Source: Paludibacteraceae bacterium (GTDB taxonomy: Bacteria > Bacteroidota > Bacteroidia > Bacteroidales > Paludibacteraceae). From it: DNA of 42,450 nucleotides. The notes under the pieces were generated by a model, which was given only the letters and a program-made list of their open reading frames with translations, was not told where the DNA came from and ran no database searches. Location: positions 1 to 42,450 of the forward strand of contig JAFSLP010000023.1 in the NCBI GenBank assembly GCA_017448345.1, given 5' to 3'. Shown here one piece after another: positions 36,966 to 42,450 of the stretch (position 1 is the first letter of the stretch; each line of letters begins with the position of its first letter). The position numbers and the translations under genes were made by a program.

Positions 36966-37000
36966 ATCGTAAATAAATATATCGTCAAATCGTAAATATC
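36951..37000 (+). repeat. CGTAAAT heptads in the coaE-murG spacer
   Basis: Degenerate CGTAAAT/CAAATAA units begin in the last coaE codons and fill the 38-bp gap up to murG. Confidence 0.75.
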
Positions 37001-37003
37001 TTT

Positions 37004-38083
37004 ATGAACTATCTTATTTCCGGAGGGGGAACCGGCGGACATATCTTCCCCGCAGTCAGTATAGCCAATGCCTTGCGTGAGTTGGACCCGCAGGCGAACA
37101 TCCTCTTTGTCGGCGCGCTGGGACGCATGGAGATGGAGCGTGTGCCGCAAGCCGGTTACAAAATCATCGGTCTGCCGGTCCGCGGTTTCAACCGTGCGCA
37201 GCCGTGGAAGAATATCACGGTGCTCATCGACCTTGCCAAATCCATCCGGCAGGTGAAGAAAGTCATCCGTGATTTCCGTCCGGACGTAGGCGTGGGCGTA
37301 GGCGGTTACGCGTCCGGCGCAGCCATGTGGGCGGCAGCGAACATGGGCATACCTATCCTGCTGCAGGAGCAGAACGGTTTCGCAGGCGTCACCAATAAGA
37401 TTCTCAAGGACAAAGCCGCCAAGATATGCGTGGCGTATGAGGGTATGGAGCGGTTCTTCCCTGCCGAGAAGATCATCCTCACCGGCAATCCCGTTCGCCA
37501 GAACCTATTGAAAGGTGAAAGGATAAAGGTGAAAGGTGAAAGGAATTTATTGATCATCGGCGGCAGCCTTGGTGCCCGGACTATCAACGAGGCAATAAAA
37601 GCGGCTCTCACGCAGTTGGCAGAGAGTGATATTCACGTTGTCTGGCAGACCGGCAAGGGCTATTATGAGTCCTGCAAGGCGGCATGGGAAGCAGCAGGCA
37701 AACCGGCGAACATCGAGTGTCTGGACTTCCTGTCCGACATGCCGGACAGGTACGCCAATGCCGACCTCGTCATCTCACGTGCAGGTGCTTCGTCCATCAG
37801 CGAGCTCTGTCTGCTCGGTAAACCCGCTATCCTCGTCCCCTCGCCCAACGTGGCGGAGGACCACCAGACCCATAACGCCATGGCGCTGGTCAACAAAGAC
37901 GCCGCCGTCCTTGTGCGCGACGCGGATGCCGCTGAACAGCTCATCCCTGAGGCGCTACGGCTGCTCAAAGACACCCAACGGCTGCAGGCGCTCCATACGA
38001 ACATCCTGAAACTCGCCCAGCCCGACTCCGCACGGCGCATTGCCGAAGAAGTCATCGCCCTTGCAAAAAACAAACATGCGTAA
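37004..38083 (+). CDS. murG: UDP-N-acetylglucosamine--MurNAc-pentapeptide lipid I transferase
   Basis: Adds GlcNAc to lipid I to form lipid II, at the inner face of the membrane. Seen over 359 residues: GGGTGGHIFPAVSIANALRE near the N-terminus (donor loop 1), VGVGGYASGAAMWAA, QEQNGFAGVTNKIL, LLIIGGSLGARTINEA and ISRAGASSISELCLLGKPAI with LVPSPNVAEDHQTHNA. One repeat segment (LLKGERIKVKGER, 37508-37543, AAAGGTG heptads) replaces the linker between the two Rossmann domains. The 3' end overlaps the next gene by 8 bp. Confidence 0.95.
   Translation: MNYLISGGGTGGHIFPAVSIANALRELDPQANILFVGALGRMEMERVPQAGYKIIGLPVRGFNRAQPWKNITVLIDLAKSIRQVKKVIRDFRPDVGVGVGGYASGAAMWAAANMGIPILLQEQNGFAGVTNKILKDKAAKICVAYEGMERFFPAEKIILTGNPVRQNLLKGERIKVKGERNLLIIGGSLGARTINEAIKAALTQLAESDIHVVWQTGKGYYESCKAAWEAAGKPANIECLDFLSDMPDRYANADLVISRAGASSISELCLLGKPAILVPSPNVAEDHQTHNAMALVNKDAAVLVRDADAAEQLIPEALRLLKDTQRLQALHTNILKLAQPDSARRIAEEVIALAKNKHA
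37508..37543 (+). repeat. In-frame AAAGGTG heptads in murG
   Basis: Four to five heptads encode KGERIKVKGER at the interdomain linker. Confidence 0.85.
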
Positions 38084-39485
38084 GACATCCGTCATATGGT
38101 TATGTGGGTTGCTGAGCCTTGTGCTCGGCGGGTGCACTACGCCTGCCGTCCGGCAGGCTGAAGCCGTAGTGGCGCAGGCGGACAGCCTATGGCAGGCAGG
38201 CAAGATGTACGGCATCGACGAAGGCGACTCCGCCTCCCTCGCACAAGCCTATGAGACACTCTCTACTTTTAACTCTCCACTACTATCAACTTTCAACTAT
38301 CAACTTTCAACTGATTTCTCCCGTCTCTGCTACCACTACGGCAGGCTGCTCCGCGAGAAAGACAATCCGGTAGCCGCCATGCAGGTCTTCATTGACGCCA
38401 CCCATTCTCGCACGCGCGATTACCATATCCTCGGGCGCGTGTATAGCAATATAGGCGACCTGTGCCACTTGGCAGGCGACTTCCCGCTCTCCTATGACAT
38501 GTTCTCCCGCTCCGCCGATTGCTTCCTCCGAAACGGAGACACCTTATTATATTATTATGATTTGAATAATATGGCGTTTGAGTTGGCAAACTTAGCAGAT
38601 AGTAGTGCCTGTTTGCTTATATTGCGACAAATAGAACGCATCCCTGAACTTTCTGCTTTATCTATGATGACAAAGTCAGAAATGTACTTGAAATGCCATC
38701 AGTATGATTCTGCTATTTGTTTTGCAAACCAGTTATGTATATTAGATGAGAATAATACTACGGGACTACTTATTAAAGCTCAGTCTTTTTCCTTTTTAAA
38801 AGAGCAAGATTCGGCGGCTCTCTATGCGGATTTGGTTTTAAGACATTCTTCGTTGTTATCAGACAAGCAGAACGCATTGTATATTTTAACCAATGACGAT
38901 TCCCGAAAAAACATAGAGAGTATTCGTCAGATTGCAGCGGAAAGGTCAGATATACAACAACTTCTAAAGATACGCCAAGGAAAGTTATCTCAAGCCGTCC
39001 AATTATTGGAACAAGATTTACAAAGTAAGCCGGACTGGCGAAAATGGGTGATATTGTTCTTCGTAGTGTTGCTCTGTTTTACGGCATTTTGTGTCCCTTA
39101 TATTTTACGCAGACATGAACAACAAATGAAGGAACAAGTTACTATTCTTAGCGACAAGCAAGCCACTAATATTATTGATTCCATCAAAAAACATATAGAT
39201 ACAACAGATATTAATAGCACTCTCCATTGGAAAAATTATAAAGAGATGAAAACGGATGTCGATTTATATATGGGAGGGTTAGTTAGCAAATTGGAAACAC
39301 ATCATCTCAATGAAGTAGAAATTCGTTTTTGTATATTGACACTTTTGGATTTCCGTCTGAAACGGATTGCCGAGACCCTTAATTACAGTTATCCCTCAGG
39401 AATTAAAACTCTAAAAAAACGTACTTCTGACAAACTAAAAACCACTCCTTTAGAACTAAAAAATTATCTGTTGCATAAATTGTAG
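38076..39485 (+). CDS. TPR-containing membrane-anchored protein with HTH-like C-terminus (putative regulator)
   Basis: A 469-residue protein starting at ATG 38076 inside the end of murG. The N-terminus has a lipobox (LSLVLGGC). Residues about 40-310 look like TPR helices (LGRVYSNIGDLCHLAGDFPL). A membrane segment (VILFFVVLLCFTAFCVPYIL) lies near 320-343, followed by a coiled coil. A C-terminal HTH-like region (EVEIRFCILTLLDFRLKRIA, then GIKTLKKRTSDKL) lies at about 415-460. Similar Bacteroidota proteins are thought to sense in the periplasm and act on DNA. The first 156 codons are GC-rich like murG; from about 38545 the codons become AT-rich abruptly. STFNYQLST (38263-38318) comes from the AGTTGAA heptad family read in reverse. 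Confidence 0.72.
   Translation: MRKTSVIWLCGLLSLVLGGCTTPAVRQAEAVVAQADSLWQAGKMYGIDEGDSASLAQAYETLSTFNSPLLSTFNYQLSTDFSRLCYHYGRLLREKDNPVAAMQVFIDATHSRTRDYHILGRVYSNIGDLCHLAGDFPLSYDMFSRSADCFLRNGDTLLYYYDLNNMAFELANLADSSACLLILRQIERIPELSALSMMTKSEMYLKCHQYDSAICFANQLCILDENNTTGLLIKAQSFSFLKEQDSAALYADLVLRHSSLLSDKQNALYILTNDDSRKNIESIRQIAAERSDIQQLLKIRQGKLSQAVQLLEQDLQSKPDWRKWVILFFVVLLCFTAFCVPYILRRHEQQMKEQVTILSDKQATNIIDSIKKHIDTTDINSTLHWKNYKEMKTDVDLYMGGLVSKLETHHLNEVEIRFCILTLLDFRLKRIAETLNYSYPSGIKTLKKRTSDKLKTTPLELKNYLLHKL
38263..38318 (-). repeat. AGTTGAA heptads in reverse orientation within the TPR gene
   Basis: Units read on the plus strand as TTCAACT, TATCAAC and similar encode STFNSPLLSTFNYQLST. This is the orientation of the heptad that has no stop codon. 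Confidence 0.85.
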
Positions 39486-39551
39486 ACCACCAAAAAATAT
39501 AAATCATAGATTTTCAGTAGGTTGTAATTATAAAATGTAGACCATCATTTC

Positions 39552-39582
39552 TTGGTGGATTGCCAAAAAAGCAGTACCTTTG
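39552..39582 (+). promoter_or_regulatory. Bacteroidota-type promoter for the DUF3244-like gene
   Basis: TTG (39552-39554), 20 bases, TACCTTTG (39575-39582). The TTG lies in TTGGTGG, which is complementary to CCACCAA at 39488-39494. Confidence 0.7.
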
Positions 39583-39640
39583 CACCGTCAAACGATAGAG
39601 CGTTTGGCGGTATTTTATGTATAACAAAATCTCTATTTTT

Positions 39641-40036
39641 ATGAAATCAAAAATCATTATTATGGCATTAAGCCTACTACTGGTAGTGCCGTGCGTATTA
39701 CGCGCAGAGGAAGCGGAAATCCAGTTGATGGAAGTAGTGGAAATGGGAGCAATTGAAGGAGACAATCCATTAGACGACCCAGACCAAACACCCAAAGAGC
39801 CTCCTCGCCCAACAAATTTCCGTGCTACCATTAACGGAAACTCATTGTCTATCAACAAACAGGAAACCTCTATTCCGTCTGCGCAGGCAATCGTAGTGAA
39901 CGCCTCTATAGGTAATGTAGTTCTCAATCAGCAGTTCACCACCACCCTTGCGCACCAAATCGCCAATTCTGGCATCTACGTCCTCCGCATCCAAACCGCC
40001 AACGGTGCCCTCGTCGGACAATTTGTGGTTCAATGA
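39641..40036 (+). CDS. Small secreted DUF3244-like protein
   Basis: A 131-residue protein with a signal peptide (MKSKIIIMALSLLLVVPCVL). I prefer ATG 39641 because it starts the signal peptide; ATG 39617 would add eight residues. After an acidic/proline linker (NPLDDPDQTPKEPP) the C-terminal 80 residues form a beta-sandwich-like region. It ends SGIYVLRIQTANGALVGQFV, as in DUF3244 proteins and type IX C-terminal domains. Function unknown. It has its own promoter and an AT-richer composition than the genes before it. Confidence 0.65.
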   Translation: MKSKIIIMALSLLLVVPCVLRAEEAEIQLMEVVEMGAIEGDNPLDDPDQTPKEPPRPTNFRATINGNSLSINKQETSIPSAQAIVVNASIGNVVLNQQFTTTLAHQIANSGIYVLRIQTANGALVGQFVVQ

Positions 40037-40088
40037 TGTAAAATAAATGACGGCGCAGAAAATCCCAATATTTTCCCAAGTCCCAAAT

Positions 40089-40119
40089 TTGCATATATAA
40101 AAAATTTGTTGTACCTTTG
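40089..40119 (+). promoter_or_regulatory. Bacteroidota-type promoter for the lipoprotein and protease genes
   Basis: TTG (40089-40091), 20 bases, TACCTTTG (40112-40119), with the extended TTGCATATAT. Transcription would start near 40126, 42 bases before the ATG at 40168. Confidence 0.72.
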
Positions 40120-40167
40120 CACCGTTAATTAATATTGATATCGTCTCACTTGAAAATTTTAACGATT

Positions 40168-40665
40168 ATGAAGACTCCTAAATTATTTATTTTTGCGGCA
40201 TTAGCAGTACTATTCGCCGCTTGTAACAGCAACAATCCTTCTGAAATAAGGGAATTTGTGCCACAAGTACAGTTGGACGAAGAATCAGCAGATTGTTTGC
40301 GTGTGATTTTTTCATACGAACAGAATAATAAACTGAGAGAATTTGCTAATTTTCAACCAATAGTCGTGCGTTCGGAAGAAGAATTGCAGTCCCTTTGTCC
40401 GGAATACTTAACTGCTCCTAAACTTGATTTTGCCAACCAATGTCTCATCTTTGTTCCTATAGAGACCTCGTCCATAAGTGACGAGTGGATTGATATGCAG
40501 TTATATCGAATAGATAAGAAAAGGAATTTTAATGCTGTGATTAATATGTTTAAATGCAGGGAGTGCTATACTGCTATCGGTCATTTCTATCCATTTGGCT
40601 TATTCGACATTTCACCAAAAGAAGTGTCAAACGTATCACATGAAATAAAATATATTAACAACTAA
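40168..40665 (+). CDS. Small predicted lipoprotein of unknown function
   Basis: A 165-residue protein; ATG 40168 gives a lipoprotein signal (MKTPKLFIFAALAVLFAAC) with Cys at the lipobox. The mature part has no motif I recognise; it contains VRSEEELQSLCPEYL and KCRECYTAIGHFYPFG. The start context TAACGATTATGAA is repeated before the protease start at 40671, five bases after this gene's stop. The two are probably cotranscribed, so the lipoprotein could be a partner or inhibitor of the protease (inference only). Confidence 0.7.
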   Translation: MKTPKLFIFAALAVLFAACNSNNPSEIREFVPQVQLDEESADCLRVIFSYEQNNKLREFANFQPIVVRSEEELQSLCPEYLTAPKLDFANQCLIFVPIETSSISDEWIDMQLYRIDKKRNFNAVINMFKCRECYTAIGHFYPFGLFDISPKEVSNVSHEIKYINN

Positions 40666-40670
40666 CGATT

Positions 40671-42314
40671 ATGAAAAAAATATTATTATTTGTACTTTGG
40701 GGAGTAGTGTGCACAAATGGTATTTATGCCCACTCTAAAGTTCAACAATCAGTGGTTGAAACAAGAGATAATAAAGTGTATATATTAGCAAATGAACGTG
40801 AATATGAAGCACTTTCTATTATATCGGTGAAATTCCATAATTTACATGAGTTGCAAAAAAAATATAATGTTATAAGACATAATAAACTTAGTTATGCAGA
40901 CATAAAATGTCCTTCCGAACTAAATCTCATTGATTTTGTGAATCTCTTAGAAAAAGATGACAATGTTCTTTACATAGATTATAATTGCGAAGGAGAATAT
41001 ACTAGTATGATACCCAATGACACGTATTGGGGTGATATGTGGCATCTCTCAGCAATAAATATTCCTGCTGCGTGGGATATTACAACTGGCAATCCTCAGG
41101 TAAAGGTTGGTATATTAGATACAGGGGTTGATTGGGAACATCCGGAATTAGGGTATGGAAATGATTCATATCAAAATATATATTGTAAAACAGTGGAAGA
41201 TGATTGGAGTAATCCGAATAATCCAACTACAGGCAACAATATTGATGACGATGCTAACGGATTGGTAGATGATTACAAGGGTTGGAATTTTGCGAATAAC
41301 TCAAATGATTCTCGTGGAACTATGTCGCATGGTACATTTGTGGCTGGAATAGTAGGAGCAAAAACTAATAATGGATGTGGCATATCAGGTGTCGCAGGAG
41401 GAAATAATGCTTCAGGAGTCAGTTTGATTTCATATTGCATTGGTTCAGAAAATCCGAATACTTCTATTGTAGATGATGCTATTATTACTGCTGTTAACGA
41501 TGGCGTTCGCATAATAAATATAAGTGCTGTTTTCGCATATAATAGTAGTATAAATTCTGCTCTTCAATATGCAAAAGATAACAATGTCACAGTAGTTTGT
41601 GCGGCAGGAAACAATGGATTCCAAGAATTACCCTTTCCTGCTAATGACAGCAATGTTATTGCTGTTGGAGCATTGGATGAAGACTTTAACCGAGCATATT
41701 TTTCAAATTTTGGTTCAAATCTTAGCGTGATGGCACCCGGGGTAAATATCCGAGGTTTAAATCTTACTTCAGAATACCCAATATATAAATATGATGATGG
41801 TACTTCTTTTGCCGCCCCACAAGTGGCAGGCGTAGCTGCCTTAATGTTGTCTGTTAATCCATTTTTACAAGCCAATGAAATACAAGAAATTATAGAAACA
41901 ACAGCAGTAAAATTAGAAGATTATTCCTTTAATGCACTATACGGGAATCCTAATGCTACTTGGAATTTTTTTGTGGGCTATGGAATGGTGAATGCTTATG
42001 CTGCTGTTAGTGAAGCTCGCGATAGAGCAGTATATATGCAGGGAACAAGTACTCTTTGCAATACTAACTCATATCAGTTAATAAACCTACCTTCTACTGC
42101 CAATGTCAGTTGGAGTTACGAGACTGATATTCAGCAAATAGGAAACTATCCCGTGCTGCAATTGTCTAATACAACTTCCTCGACGATAACAGTTCAAAGG
42201 GGAAGTTTTCTTTCTCATGGTCTTACAACTTTATATAGCGGCTATGTAACCCTTAAAGCAACAGTAACCCATGAAGGGCTTAGTCGTACTTTCTCAAAAA
42301 CAATCCTTTTATAA
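40671..42314 (+). CDS. Secreted subtilisin-like serine protease (peptidase family S8)
   Basis: A 547-residue protein with a signal peptide (MKKILLFVLWGVVCTNGIYA) and a propeptide-like region to about residue 110 (LHELQKKYNVIRHNKL). The catalytic triad is visible: Asp in VGILDTGVDWEHPELG, His in SHGTFVAGIVGA, Ser in GTSFAAPQVAGVAAL; the oxyanion Asn is in VVCAAGNNGF. The C-terminal 110 residues after EARDRAVYMQG look like an Ig-type beta domain. No clear type IX sorting tail follows, so the final location (periplasm or outside) is open. It lies in the AT-rich tail and has no heptad repeats. Nearby genes give no target. Confidence 0.92.
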   Translation: MKKILLFVLWGVVCTNGIYAHSKVQQSVVETRDNKVYILANEREYEALSIISVKFHNLHELQKKYNVIRHNKLSYADIKCPSELNLIDFVNLLEKDDNVLYIDYNCEGEYTSMIPNDTYWGDMWHLSAINIPAAWDITTGNPQVKVGILDTGVDWEHPELGYGNDSYQNIYCKTVEDDWSNPNNPTTGNNIDDDANGLVDDYKGWNFANNSNDSRGTMSHGTFVAGIVGAKTNNGCGISGVAGGNNASGVSLISYCIGSENPNTSIVDDAIITAVNDGVRIINISAVFAYNSSINSALQYAKDNNVTVVCAAGNNGFQELPFPANDSNVIAVGALDEDFNRAYFSNFGSNLSVMAPGVNIRGLNLTSEYPIYKYDDGTSFAAPQVAGVAALMLSVNPFLQANEIQEIIETTAVKLEDYSFNALYGNPNATWNFFVGYGMVNAYAAVSEARDRAVYMQGTSTLCNTNSYQLINLPSTANVSWSYETDIQQIGNYPVLQLSNTTSSTITVQRGSFLSHGLTTLYSGYVTLKATVTHEGLSRTFSKTILL

Positions 42315-42320
42315 TCGGAA

Positions 42321-42407
42321 AAACCAAATGTACAACTTTTCTAAACCAAATGTACAAAATTTTGTGATTTTTTTGTTTTTCTCCGCGCTGTTTCAAAATG
42401 TACAAAA
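42321..42407 (+). repeat. Repeated AAACCAAATGTACAA motif downstream of the protease
   Basis: The 15-mer occurs at 42321-42335 and 42343-42357, and CAAAATGTACAAAA follows at 42394-42407. Each has a TGTACA palindrome. They may be regulatory sites for the gene beyond the right edge or a short repeat; no gene is visible from 42315 to the end. Confidence 0.6.
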
Positions 42408-42450
42408 TAGCATTTAAGCAGTTTTCTAACGCCTTTTAACTATCACTTGA

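Overview
The window is a 42 kb piece of a Bacteroidota chromosome, most likely from an uncultured Bacteroidales species. The evidence is the dxs-trkA-trkH gene order, a fused MurF-alanine racemase, a GDSL/MBOAT pair, secreted InlB-like repeat proteins with type IX-like C-terminal tails, and seven promoter-like sites of the Bacteroidota form TTG-N20-TANNTTTG. No tRNA, rRNA, CRISPR array or insertion sequence was recognised.

Layout. (1) Positions 1-17.75 kb, all on the minus strand: four very large secreted surface proteins. Two are transcribed from a promoter near 18.25 kb through a long, apparently structured leader and end at a strong terminator at 8.5 kb. The other two are read from a promoter at 8.3 kb and run out of the left edge. 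(2) 18.7-24.3 kb, plus strand: a sugar kinase of the N-acetylglucosamine kinase type, a GT2 glycosyltransferase, a SpoIID-like protein and a THUMP-like SAM methyltransferase. (3) 24.3-27.2 kb, minus strand: MurF-Alr, whose MurF half is missing segments, and an overlapping ABC ATPase. (4) 27.7-39.5 kb, plus strand: dxs, trkA, trkH, an SGNH hydrolase, an MBOAT acyltransferase, a broken four-helix-bundle gene, coaE, murG and a TPR membrane regulator, several of them overlapping. (5) 39.5-42.45 kb, plus strand: an AT-rich tail with a DUF3244-like protein, a lipoprotein and a subtilisin-like protease.

The most unusual property is a large set of short tandem repeats built on units of 7 bp or 15 bp (7+8), in at least eight sequence families. 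They fill spacers, notably 18.77-19.16 and 20.13-20.30 kb. They also occur in frame inside many conserved genes: the sugar kinase, glycosyltransferase, SpoIID, methyltransferase, ABC ATPase, MurF-Alr, Dxs, MBOAT, CoaE, MurG and the TPR regulator. They encode hydrophilic peptides such as MVNDQ, DQVPS, NDGLM and SKVESRK. A truncated four-helix-bundle gene sits between inverted copies of one family. trkA, trkH and the AT-rich tail look free of them. The pattern resembles heptanucleotide STRR repeats of cyanobacteria and in-frame Rickettsia palindromic elements, but the sequences are different and I do not know of a description.

Functionally, region 2, MurF-Alr, murG and possibly the SGNH/MBOAT pair point to cell-wall synthesis, remodelling or salvage. 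TrkA/TrkH form a potassium uptake system. The left end is an adhesin-like surface-protein island. Product names come from motif recognition by eye; no database search was run.
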